From NCBI GenBank assembly GCA_002786065.1, contig NHNY01000030.1:124001-188000 (forward strand): a stretch of DNA of 64,000 nt. Reading direction: 5' to 3'. The DNA is from Microcyclospora pomicola. Its lineage: Eukaryota; Ascomycota; Dothideomycetes; Capnodiales. Below, piece by piece: positions 1 through 9,955 of the stretch. The notes below the pieces were generated by a model that made no database searches, had not been told where the DNA came from, and saw only the letters and a program-made list of their open reading frames with translations. A program made the position numbers and the translations under genes. Positions within the stretch are counted from its first letter, which is position 1, and every line of letters starts with the position of its first letter.

Positions 1-192
1 AGTGCTCCCAGGAAGATCGTACAGGATATCAGCCGCGTCTCCATGGACTTCTGCCAGGGCTGGTATGTCGCCGGCGGCGGTAGATACCTTATTGACTGCT
101 GTATCACGGCCGAAGAGCCGACCCAGTCGGACCAGTCCGGTGTGCTTAGTTCAACGTGCAAAGAGCCGATCAACGACCAAAAGCAGGCTTAA
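1..192 (+). CDS. 3' end of an unidentified protein gene (partial)
   Basis: Frame 1 is open from the window edge to a TAA at 190-192, giving 63 residues with no stop. Third codon positions are G/C rich and the peptide contains DFCQGWYVAGGG and LIDCC, which reads like real protein and not like a shadow frame. Four cysteines fall in this short tail. The N-terminal part lies outside the window. I do not recognise the family. It could also be the last exon of a spliced gene, or chance, because only 64 codons are visible. Confidence 0.4.
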   Translation, partial: SAPRKIVQDISRVSMDFCQGWYVAGGGRYLIDCCITAEEPTQSDQSGVLSSTCKEPINDQKQA

Positions 193-955
193 GAGCGTGC
201 TTCTTGCGAATTCCAAGCCGGCGGGACGCGTGTAATCGTTCTGGCTCGTGGCTGAACGATGTGCAAGCCACCCTGCGAAAGCGAATGACAAGCGTGCCGT
301 ACAACCATGACTTTGATTTGCGCTGCTGCACAGCGAAGGTCCGATGTGCTGGCATGTATCGCTTATCACGCTCAAAGTAGAGTCCGACTGCGTTGATCAT
401 GTCTTGTATATACACATGTAGGTGAGATTGCGAATGTGGCTTATTCGATAGGTGGATGCGGTCCCTCACGCCATCATGTCAGGCCCCGATACGCCGTGTG
501 GAAATAGCTTTTGATGTTACACAGCGTTCGATATTTTCAAGATATCCTTGCACGTCACATGGGCTGCCGGATACTCCGTATGCAATCACAAGAACGTATT
601 ACTGCTTTCGTCAAGTTGTTTCTCCTGATGCGGACTTAATGGCTCGCCTCGGTTCTTCTACGGATGCAAGGGCCGGCGATCGTATCTCGACTTGGTCAGA
701 GGCTCACAGCGTCAGAAAAGTGTATCTGAAGTTGGAGAACGCCTCTGCCGGACTTGCCGTATGTTCGAGGGGAATGGTGCGAGTTTGGCATGGCAGGCAG
801 CAGTCGAACACGTTGATTACCTTCCATTGTGACTATCCATCACAAACAACGTCAATAGTCTGAGAGCTTGCTAGCATCGACTTTCGTGCAAGACGCCGCA
901 AGCACGAGAACGCCCACATTGGTGTCTCTTCGCAATAAAACGCATGGCAGTTGCT
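193..955. other. Intergenic gap, no gene supported
   Basis: This stretch separates the partial gene at the left edge from the 3' end of the transcription factor on the minus strand. Short open frames on both strands lack recognisable motifs and show no codon bias. It probably holds the 3' UTRs of two convergent genes. Confidence 0.5.
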
Positions 956-3836
956 TCAAGTTCCTGCCGCTTTGCGCAGTCCTTCCATAATGTTGATCAA
1001 GTTGTCTACCAGCGGCGGACTTCTGGCTTCGTTGTGATTCCTCCGCATCGTCGTCACCACAGCCGTGACAGCTTCGTCTGGGTTGCCGACCAGCGCCCAG
1101 TTTTTCTGGGGCGAATTTGTATTCCAAGTGCGGATCGCGGCATTACCTTCTCCATTCACGATCCACCGTTGCACGCCCTTGTCATCTGTCGAGTCCAGCC
1201 ATGCCGTGATCTGTGTGCTTGACATGTTCTGATCGTCCATCGCACGAATGATGATGCCATAGCACCAAAAGGCGAGACTGGCTTGATAACAAGCCACGGC
1301 GGCGAAGTCGCAGATCAAGCCTTGGCGTAGTGTTCGCGCCGCTCGGATGACTTGACCTGCGTGCCAAAGCGCTTGTCGAGCGGTTGTCGTGCGAGTCCAC
1401 AGGACCAGTGCTGGGTAGACTCTTCGAGCTTCGTCGCTACCTTCAACGCCTGCAAAGAGATGAATATCGTCAATGGAGATATGGAGATGCATGAGCAGCA
1501 ACTCCAAGATCAGAGTCACTTTCGAGTCTTCAACCGAGCTCACCCGGAAACATTGTAGCAATTTGGTGAGCTCGGAGTGTCTCGCACTCATCAGGAGGTT
1601 GTTGTTGGACCATTGACTGGTATGATCCTTCATCGACGAGTCGAGCTGCCGGAACTCCCAGATCATTCTCCAAGCAGCACCAAGTACCGCCATTGATGCC
1701 TGCCGCTGATCTACCCATATATCCTTTGTGGCCAAAATATCGAGGTCCTGAATGCAGTCGATAAGTGACGGTTGTCGCTCCCATTGAGGTGGCGAGCTTC
1801 GCATGTACGTTGCTTTCCACTGCTCAGCTGAAGGAGAGTGCCACAAGGCCTCTGACTCTGGGAGCGGGAGATAGAGTTCGGCATATGATATCAAGGGGCT
1901 GCCCAACAACGAAACAGATGCTTCGAGATCATGCCGAAAGAGATGGAGAGCAAAACGCTTTCGAGACTCTTGGTTCACCCACTGCCGCCATCGGGTTTGC
2001 AACACCTCACCGCTGTCTTCCATGTACGGCACAATGCGCTTGTATGTGCCTCGTCTGAAGAAGCCTCCGCGGCGTGCCATAGTAACGAGCACTTGCTGAA
2101 ACCCCTCGGCGAGTTCCATTTTGCGACTATCCCCGGACCACAACCCGATTTTGAGTTGTAGAAGGGACGCCTGCATTATCTGCAGATCTCGCATGAGGGT
2201 GTTGTCTTCCTCGACCTGGACTTGGACAGCTGTTCTAATAGCCTCCTGGATAGCATAACCGACTTTTCGTATTGATGCATCTGGTGTCAGCACAGCGCCC
2301 GCAGCGATGATTGCTGCTAGGACTTCAGGACGTGTCTGACCAGCGACCAGGGATGAAGCGTGAATCCAATGCTTTGCGTGCGAGCCAGGGGATGTTAAGG
2401 AGAACTGGAACAAACTATCCAAGAGGCTAATGGACGGAAAGCAAGCCACCGCACGAGGTATGCTATTAGGTTTACAAGTGCTCAAGATCATGGCCAGGAT
2501 TTTATCACGCGAAGTCTGCGAGAGTGGTTCACAGGTCACACGTCGGTCGATCTCGAGGGAAGTCGGAGTTGGCAGGGACAGGTTAGCCTGTTCGGCAGAT
2601 CCAGAGTCTTTGGCTAAGGGCCGAAAACGCCATACGGATGCATTTGGCAGTGTGGTCGATTCCCATGGCGGCATTGGTGTCGATGTCACACTTGGCATGA
2701 CATCAGCAGATCCCGAGGGTGCGAAAGAGATACTCGGAGGACGCAGATCGAAAGGATTCGCATTGTTGTAGGTATCCAAGAAGCTCAAGTCGAGATCATT
2801 CAACTCCATGTTGGTGTCTACACCAAAATCAAATAGCTCGTGTGCTGTCCAAGGTACCATCTGCTGGTAATCCATCGTCTGCAGGCCTTGTGCGTGTTGG
2901 AGCGGAATGCTCGGTGGCGGCTTGTCGCGCATGTAGTCCAACATGCCGCCGTTGAGAGCATGACTTTGCTGTGGCAGAAGGACCGGTGCTTGAAAATTAA
3001 GTGAGGTCTGCTCGATACTGTTTGTGGTCATGGTGGACACATGAGTGGGCGACTCTACCATCGAGTGAACAGACCGCTGTGTCGCTGGGCTCTGCGGCTG
3101 CATCTGCGGCATCCGAGGTAGAGTCGGCGTAGTATGCATATGCTGTTGCTGCATCTTAGCCTGATCGTGCTGTGCTTTACCCTGTGCCTGAATGTAAGAT
3201 TGCTGCAACGCCTGATTCGGTTGCTGGTTCTGCGGCGACCGCTGCATCGCACCGTCTGGTGCGAACGTCGTCGTGAAGTTACAAGTAATACCCTTCTTCG
3301 CGCATCGCTTGCACGGCTTTTCTTCTTCACACTTCAGATGAAGCCCTGCGCACGCCTCACAAGCTTGGGATACTCTACTGTGCTGTACCATCGCTGGTTT
3401 TGACTGCGGATCATCTTTGTCATGCCCCAGTGTATGTCGCTTCAGCAGATCGGCACGCTGAACCAGCAAGACTTAGTCAAGCAGGTCATGTCATGGGGAT
3501 AGTGGTACATACCGCGAACGCTTTCGTGCAGATCTGACACTGATACGGCTTTTCTTGAGTGTGCATGCGTACATGCCGACTCAAATGATCAAGCCGGGCA
3601 TAGCTCTTCGAGCATCTCCCACAAGAGTACAGTCTCTGAGCAGCTCCGGGCCCAGTACTGCTACTCTTTGCTTTGGCATTCCCATCCTGGTTCGATGCTC
3701 CCACGCTGGCGCTGTCGTCCACGATAGACTTGCTGCGCTTATGCGTGCGCTCACCATTATCAGTCGCGCCATCATGACTGGACGAGTTGGTCCCGCGCAG
3801 CGCCTCAGCAGACGAGGTGTAAGCGGCCATTGCCAC
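956..3836 (-). CDS. Transcription factor with two C2H2 fingers plus a Zn2Cys6 cluster
   Basis: The model has two exons, complement(956..3457, 3513..3836), with a 55-bp intron (GTATGT...TTCAG) and gives 941 residues. The splice falls inside the second C2H2 finger and restores it exactly ([11 protein letters not shown] joined to [12 protein letters not shown]). Finger 1 is at residues 72-92 and finger 2 at 100-120. A fungal binuclear cluster follows at 141-167 with the spacing C-x2-C-x6-C-x5-C-x2-C-x6-C. A Gln/Met/Pro-rich linker comes next, and the C-terminal half looks like the fungal transcription factor regulatory domain (Fungal_trans, PF04082). It should be a nuclear DNA-binding regulator; its targets cannot be read from sequence. 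It is divergent from the esterase gene at 4273. Confidence 0.9.
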
Positions 3837-4272
3837 TACTTAAGCATGTCCGGGTGTAATACTGTAGATCGGGTCGCGGACTGGACCGAGAACGGTGATG
3901 TTGGGCGAATATAGAGACAGATATTACATTGTTTAGTAGAGCCGAAGAAAGACGGAGAGACGTCCCGGTGAATTCACGTACACACGATTCGTAGGCGGGA
4001 ATCGAGGAAGCTGGAGCTGAAGTTCCAGTCGAGAAGAGGCACGATCGCCATGGCCCGACTTCCGGGGCTCGCGTGGGATGTGGATTCTACACTTTGCGCT
4101 CTCCGCATTTTTGTGCGGCATCCTCGGGTCAGAAACGACATCACTTAAAACGTGATGATCATCGTACCACGAGTTCCTGTTATCTGATGCCTCTCATGCT
4201 ATAAATTGATTCCTGTAAGTATTTCGATCGACGTCCAGTAGCCACCTGTCAATCCAACCCCTACAATCCACC
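3837..4272. promoter_or_regulatory. Shared divergent promoter region with a TATA box
   Basis: This 436-bp stretch lies between the divergently transcribed transcription factor (minus) and esterase (plus). A TATAAATT element at 4200-4207 is 73 bp upstream of the esterase ATG and is a likely core promoter for it. No other motif stands out. Confidence 0.5.
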
Positions 4273-5307
4273 ATGGCTGGCAATCTCCCCTCTCCAGCAG
4301 AGCTCGAGGCGCTGCTTGTGCCAGACCCAGACTTCCAGGCCTCGATGGAGCCCGTCTTCGCGAAAATGCCACGGCTATCATCAGACCCCGAGCGTGACCC
4401 GGCATCACTGATTCAGGAGATGAGGGACAATTGGAAGAAATGGCCGAAAGTCGAGCCTCGCGCCGATGTCACGCAATACCAGACCACCTACACCACTCAA
4501 GACGGCACCAGCCTTCGGATCTTGGTCTATAGACCCGCTGCCGCCACGGAAACACTACCTGTATTCGTCTTTTACCACGGCGGTGGCATGTGCGTTGGAG
4601 TGCCTGAGATGAACATGGCTTTCTGCCAGACCGTTGCCCTCGAGCACAACATCGTAGTGTTCGCGCCCCAGTATCGACTTGCGCCCGAGTGCCCTTTCCC
4701 CACTGGTCGCAATGACTGCCACGACGCTCTCCTACACATCCATGCGACCGGTTCGACTCATCAAGCGGATCCAGCGCTAGGCTTCGCGATTGGCGGCGAG
4801 AGTGCTGGTGCGGTAGTCAGCGCGACCCTAGCCCTCCAAGCTCGGGACGACAGACTATCTCCACCCATCACTGGTTGCTGGTTCGCTGCCGGTGGCTTCA
4901 TCTCCGCGAGCGGTCCTGCCGATGAGTACAAGCCGTACTACCTCTCCGCCACCTCGCCTCCCTGCGCCAACTCGCCCATGCTCAATATCAAGACCCGCGC
5001 AGCATTCGCTGCATGTCAGCGTGCCGACCTCGCATCGCCCCTGTTGCGTGCGTCCAACTGGCCGACGGGCTTCCACGGCCTCCCGCGGACGTACTTTCAC
5101 ACCTGTGGCCTCGACCTTCTTCGCGATGACAGCTTCGTGTATCGAGACATGCTGGCGAAGGAAGGCGTCGAGACGCGGCTGGAGAGCTATAAGGGAGGAC
5201 CGCATTGTTTCTGGTTCCTGTTCGGGGAGACCGAGCTTGGCCGGAAGTTCTACAGTGATGCTTCTGACGCATTGAAGTGGCTGTTTCGTCAGGAAGAAGC
5301 TAAGTAG
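4273..5307 (+). CDS. Alpha/beta-hydrolase, hormone-sensitive-lipase-type esterase
   Basis: This intronless gene encodes 344 residues. The oxyanion-hole motif YHGGG is at residues 101-105, the nucleophile elbow GESAG has its serine at 177, the likely acid is Asp281 or Asp285 in CGLDLLRDD, and the histidine is at 311 in GGPHCFW. This is the full catalytic set of the HSL/GDXG esterase group (alpha/beta-hydrolase fold 3). There is no signal peptide, so the enzyme should be cytosolic. It would hydrolyse short acyl esters or a specialised metabolite ester; the substrate is unknown. The start is set by the first ATG after the TATA box. It converges with the GH64-like gene 135 bp downstream. Confidence 0.9.
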   Translation: MAGNLPSPAELEALLVPDPDFQASMEPVFAKMPRLSSDPERDPASLIQEMRDNWKKWPKVEPRADVTQYQTTYTTQDGTSLRILVYRPAAATETLPVFVFYHGGGMCVGVPEMNMAFCQTVALEHNIVVFAPQYRLAPECPFPTGRNDCHDALLHIHATGSTHQADPALGFAIGGESAGAVVSATLALQARDDRLSPPITGCWFAAGGFISASGPADEYKPYYLSATSPPCANSPMLNIKTRAAFAACQRADLASPLLRASNWPTGFHGLPRTYFHTCGLDLLRDDSFVYRDMLAKEGVETRLESYKGGPHCFWFLFGETELGRKFYSDASDALKWLFRQEEAK

Positions 5308-5442
5308 CAAGTATTTCGGCAATTGAATGGGCGAAAGCTCTGAGACGTATTGACTTTATAGAGATCTCGGAATGGGTACATTGCTATCCATCCTTAGACG
5401 TGTCTACGTATTTGGACCACTTTTATCAATCTATACCGTTCA

Positions 5443-6808
5443 CTACTTTGTGAATCTGTCCGCAAACCCACGAATCTTGCCTCCGATTCCACCGTGATGG
5501 GATCCATGGTCCGGTCTCGTTGAGGGGGGGGTTGGAGGGGGCGCACGATTGTACCCACTTTGTTGAGAGTGCTGTTCTGGACGTGTCTGCGGTAGCGGTG
5601 GGGCCCCGGATGCTGCACTCTTTCCACCGACTGTGACGGTGAACAGAACTGGATCGCCTGCGTTAACTTTACCGCTTTGGTCCTCACCACCATCTGGCTG
5701 AACATCGTCATACGCGAAAGCATAGCCTTTGCGGTCGAGATTCACTTCGTGTACCAGACGCGCATAGTGGTTGGTCGGATCTCGACGGTAGAAAGTCTCT
5801 GGCTGTGAGGGGTGATCTTCGCAGTCGAGCAAACATGAGCGAACAAAGGCAGCAGCAAGTCGTGGAATAATCGCATTGCGGGTAGGAGAGGGGCCTGTTG
5901 TGAATGGTCCACTGTTGCAGCCTAACACATCCGCCGTGTTGGGTTTGCTGAAGGCCTCGTCGCCGATCATGAGCTCTCCCCTTTGGTTGATGCGACCTTC
6001 CAAGACGCCAGGACCAGCTTGCGTGTTGATCTTCATGCATGATCCGGAGCTGTATTTCTGCCAGACCTGCTCGATATGAGGCTCGAAATAGCCGTCGAAG
6101 CTGGCACTAACCGCACCACCATGAGTGGCATTCAGGATCCGCAAATTTCGTCCGTCTCGATTCACTACAAGCTTGTCCCACGGTCGCTGGTCTTTCCGAG
6201 ATTGTTCGCGAAGCAGATCTGCTAGCCTGTCTAGGCCGTCTGGAGCCATACCCTTGACATGCTGGATCTGTCCAGATGCCTGCTGCAACGTGATAGCGAT
6301 AGGAATCCGTGGAACCATGTCCACGTACGAGATATTCGCATAGATCTGTTCCGCGTTGACCGTCATTTCGCCTGGCCCACATTTAGTGTATGAATCTGGG
6401 AAAGTACGCATATATTGACACATGTGCTGCAAAGGTAGCCCATTACTCACAGAACCCAAAGTTCACGCCAGCATTCGGATCACTCGGATTGAATACGCTA
6501 GGCTCGACGAGAGCCGGCCCAGGGTTGAGTAGAAAAGTTAGATGATCTTCTGCGATCCATATTCTTCCACCAGCGATTTGAGGGATGGTGACGGTCGTAG
6601 TGTTGCCAGGTGCGCCGAGCGAGATCGCACAGTCCTCTGTCAGAGGTGATCCGATCGATGGTGGGTTCTGAGGAAAGTACAGATCTTTCCCGTTAGCTTT
6701 GAGAATGCATCGCTGGCCGCCGTGTTGAAGGGCAATGCCGGTGATGTAAGCATGGAGATTTGAAGAGTCGCTGTCGTTCTTCAGCGCGACTCGTAAAGTG
6801 TCCGGCAT
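5443..6808 (-). CDS. GH64-like beta-1,3-glucanase family protein
   Basis: The model is complement(5443..6371, 6451..6808) with a 79-bp intron (GTGAGT...CCAG) and gives 428 residues. The join reads NFGFC then EMTVNAEQIYANISYVDMVP and restores a continuous domain. The protein resembles glycoside hydrolase family 64 (laminaripentaose-producing beta-1,3-glucanase, thaumatin-like fold), with conserved blocks such as GRIWIAEDHLTFLLNPG near the N-terminus, TNHYARLVHEVN and YAFAYDDVQPDGGEDQ. The first residues (MPDTLRVALKNDSDSS) are not a signal peptide, which is odd for a secreted glucanase. The last 60 residues are a Pro/His/Gly-rich tail not expected in the catalytic domain. Activity against beta-1,3-glucan is inferred from family only. 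Confidence 0.82.
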
Positions 6809-7239
6809 TGTGAAAGCTGCCAGCCTCTATGTTGAAGTGGACAACGTATAGCAGTGAAGAAGAAGGAGAGTTTTACTCCTACCAAGATCCTACAATTCAC
6901 CACTCATTACGTGCTCAGAATGTTGGCACCGAGCCACAAGTGTGGTGGAGTGCCTGTGGATGGGCTGCGAGCAGCGTGGCATGTGTGGCTGAGCCCGATG
7001 TTCGCACAGCCACACATTACGTCAAGCGCGTCACCAGTCTGCAGGAACTGATTCATGTGCCAGGTTCGCGCGCGGCTAAATAGAGCTCGGTGTATCTGTT
7101 GAAGAACTCTTTCATTCCACACACAGACTTCTTCAATACTTCTCAGTTCACACATCACACGAGAATCGCTTCATTGAGCAGCCAACCTGCGCATATCCCA
7201 CCAATTCCTCCAAAGACCGTCACGAACACCACCGCCAAT
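6809..7239. other. Divergent promoter region, no further gene
   Basis: This gap lies between the GH64-like gene (minus) and the Pmp3 gene (plus) and should carry both promoters. No unambiguous element was found. A short open frame runs into the Pmp3 start from upstream, but its sequence has no family features. Confidence 0.45.
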
Positions 7240-7598
7240 ATGATCTCCGCCATCCTCTTGATCATCATCACCATCTTCCGTACGTGACGCCTTTCCTCCC
7301 CATCAAAACCACACTTCCCCCCCTAGTCCACCATCTAACATCCCCCTGCTCAACAGTCCCACCAGTCGGTGTCTACGCCGTCGCCGGCTGCGGCGCCGAC
7401 CTGCTCATTAACATCTGCCTGACGGTGCTGGGCTACTTCCCCGGCCACATCCACGCATTCTACCTCGAATACGTCTACTTCCACCGCCGCGAGCAGGCGC
7501 AGCAGGGCCTCGTCGACGAGCGCCCGGCCGCCGGCGTCTATAGCCAGAACGTGCAGACGGGTGGCGTGGAGTACGGGACTATGCAGGGCAGAGTGTAG
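7240..7598 (+). CDS. Pmp3/UPF0057 plasma-membrane proteolipid
   Basis: Two exons, 7240..7279 and 7357..7598, flank a 77-bp intron (GTACGT, branch CTAAC, CAACAG) and give 93 residues. The join restores ITIFLPPVGVYAVAGCGADL, the signature of the small two-helix Pmp3 family. Helix 1 is residues 1-19 and helix 2 about 27-45, followed by the family block GHIHAFYLEYVYF. Pmp3 proteins sit in the plasma membrane and affect membrane potential and cation tolerance. The roughly 35-residue hydrophilic tail (ending QGRV) is longer than in the 55-residue yeast protein but common in filamentous fungi. An in-frame upstream start exists, but the family begins directly before the first helix. Confidence 0.92.
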
Positions 7599-7944
7599 GA
7601 GGGTGCAAGTCGTTGGGCAGGAGGGTATTGAGAATGAGGGGTTGAGAAGGAGGCTCTTGTGATGACAGGGAATTGAGTCGAGGTCAAGGGGCCTGGGAGT
7701 GATGACGATCTCGGGAGGTGTTGTTTTTGTTGGTACGGAGTGGTAGTTTGGGGGAAATGTTTATACCCTGTTGCAATATGTTTGTTACATAAGAGTGTCG
7801 CTTAATCCTAGTTTTGGAAAGGTCGTAATGCATCATACGCATCGCATATGCAATGCTCGCTACTGATACTGAACGTGAATCGCGCGTTCCGCTTGCAATG
7901 CAAAAGTCACACTTCCACATCGTTGGACGCCCAAAAACTCCACG
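7599..7944. other. Convergent 3' UTR interval
   Basis: This stretch separates the ends of the Pmp3 gene (plus) and the mitochondrial kinase gene (minus). I see no gene, repeat or RNA in it. Confidence 0.5.
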
Positions 7945-9324
7945 CTAAACGGCATCCATTGTCGCTCTCGTACTCAACACCTCATTGCGGTTTCCCAGCC
8001 GTGAGATCTGCAAAAATGCATCACATCCATAGCCTTCAAGACTGTGGACTTCCAAGCTGCCGGCCCAATACTCTGCGTAGATTCTGCTCATGGGCAATCC
8101 GATACCAAGCGACAGCCCTGGTGGTCGACATGAGAGTCCAGCAAGCGACGAGCCATATTTCTCACCCGACTCGGCGAGACTGCTCCCTGAAGCCAGCGGG
8201 GAGTTGTGCTGCAATTCTCGCATCGTGGCGGCCAGACGAGGAACACGTCCGAGGTTTTCGAGTCTGCTGATCCGGCGGGGGCCTTTTGCGAAAGACCATA
8301 GGTAGGGCAAGATCGTGCGGTCAACACCGCCACCTTGGTCCGAGATGCGGATTATGATGTGCTGTGCGGCTTCGCAGATGAGGACTTCGATTGGAGGCGG
8401 AGGTGTCGAGGAGTTGGACGAAGAGTGTCGCTCGACGACGGCTGAAATGCTGTTCCTGAAAAGCTCACCAAGGATGTATTCGAGGTGCGAGGGAATGTAG
8501 GGAAATGAGGTCTCAAGATGCCCCTGCAGCTTGATCTCTGGGATGGCAAGGTCAGGTCCATAAGCATTGGAGATGATTGTGCTCGCCGTCTTGGCGCAAC
8601 GCTCTATGATCTCTTTTGCACTACATTTGAGAAAGATCTCGCCAACGAAGTCGTCATCAGGGGCCACGAGCGGCTTTTGTGCATTGGGGAAGTGCCAGGG
8701 AGAGTGGAACGTCTCAGTTAAGGCAAGATGTTGCTCGGCGATGACTCGACGGCTGATACGGGAGCGAAGAAGGTTGGCGATGAAGCGATCGCATTCGTCG
8801 GTCGAGATCGAGTCCTGAATTTCCAGGATGCCCATCACCAACCGAGGGATGACCGAAAGATGTTCCTCCAGACAACGCTTCACGATCTCGCAGAAGTTGT
8901 CGTTATCGTCAAGACTACGAATCTCGGCAGGCTTCCTCAGCATTTCAAAAGCGGTGTAGTATGCTTCGTAGACATGGCTGATATGCTGGTTTGTCAATGC
9001 TGAATACGGCAACTTTTGCATTTCGCGCAGTCGATGTGCTATGCGTGTTGGCAATTCCAGACGGACATAGTTGGCGCTTGACAACAATCGGGATTCCGTC
9101 AAAGTTCGCCCGAAGAATGTAAGCTGGCGTAAACTGATAGGCCGTGCTTCACGCTGGACCCAATCGTCCAGGACGTTGGAGCTGCGCCATGGAGGTGGAA
9201 CTGTGTCCTGCGGAGGGCTTGGTGATGCTGCAGTTGCCAATTCACGAGGCGAGAGTGGGTTGATAGATGCCAGCCGTCGTCGCAGAGGTCGTTGTACTAC
9301 TCCTGACCGGACAGTATGGAACAT
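7945..9324 (-). CDS. Mitochondrial pyruvate/branched-chain ketoacid dehydrogenase kinase
   Basis: This single-exon gene encodes 459 residues. The first 30 residues are Arg/Ala/Ser-rich without acids (MFHTVRSGVVQRPLRRRLAS), a good mitochondrial presequence. The BCDHK-kinase helical domain follows (ISLRQLTFFGRTL and LPTRIAHRLREMQKLPY). The GHKL ATPase motifs are intact: N box ELFRNSISAVVERH, G1 box ISDQGGGVD and G2 box GIGLPMS near the end. Such kinases phosphorylate the E1-alpha subunit of the pyruvate or branched-chain ketoacid dehydrogenase complex in the matrix and inactivate it. I cannot tell which of the two complexes is the target (yeast Pkp1 and Pkp2 analogues). The Ser/Gly stretch between the G1 and G2 boxes is the usual variable ATP-lid. 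Confidence 0.9.
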   Translation of the reverse strand: MFHTVRSGVVQRPLRRRLASINPLSPRELATAASPSPPQDTVPPPWRSSNVLDDWVQREARPISLRQLTFFGRTLTESRLLSSANYVRLELPTRIAHRLREMQKLPYSALTNQHISHVYEAYYTAFEMLRKPAEIRSLDDNDNFCEIVKRCLEEHLSVIPRLVMGILEIQDSISTDECDRFIANLLRSRISRRVIAEQHLALTETFHSPWHFPNAQKPLVAPDDDFVGEIFLKCSAKEIIERCAKTASTIISNAYGPDLAIPEIKLQGHLETSFPYIPSHLEYILGELFRNSISAVVERHSSSNSSTPPPPIEVLICEAAQHIIIRISDQGGGVDRTILPYLWSFAKGPRRISRLENLGRVPRLAATMRELQHNSPLASGSSLAESGEKYGSSLAGLSCRPPGLSLGIGLPMSRIYAEYWAGSLEVHSLEGYGCDAFLQISRLGNRNEVLSTRATMDAV

Positions 9325-9955
9325 GATAACGAAGGAAAATTAAATGTCTGCATTGGAAGTTAATACGAAACATAACTGCAGCTCCGCTATTCACATGACT
9401 GTCACAAGCCAACCTGAGGTGGGCACGGAATGATGCCTTGTGGCCTGAACATCAAAGATGCTGCTCTTTGTCGCGGATGACGCTGAGATCTTGGGATATT
9501 CGAGGCCGTCACAAATTCAATCCTCATATGTTGCATGTATCCTTGTTACCGATGATTTTGGTCACATTCATGCTGTGGTTTCACCGTGCTGCTCTGCAAT
9601 CCCGGAATGTGCGCGTGGACGCATTCATGTTCGAGATCCATTCTAGTCGTTGCCAAAAGTCAGCACTCTTGCCCGCTGACGTATCCGCTTTGCAACAACA
9701 TACCTTAATTGACAACTACCCTCCAAATCTATCGGTTGTCAGATCGCACCTCTGCAACACACCCACCTCCATTCCTGGCTTGATCTTAACTGTGCATCTT
9801 TGCACTCACGCGCCGGCGCATACTTACTCCACTTCTGCTCATCCGCCGTGAGCGTCTTCTGGTTGTGCGCTCCCTCGGAGCCTGTCCCACCTTCAATTGC
9901 ACGCCCCCACCTGTTGCAGCCTGCGCGAAGGCAATAGCAGTGACTCTTTGCCAAC
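9325..9955. other. Divergent promoter region between the kinase and Ubp15 genes
   Basis: This 631-bp gap holds the 5' flanks of two housekeeping genes. A CRE-like TGACGTA core is visible near 9678. No gene is supported here. Confidence 0.45.
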
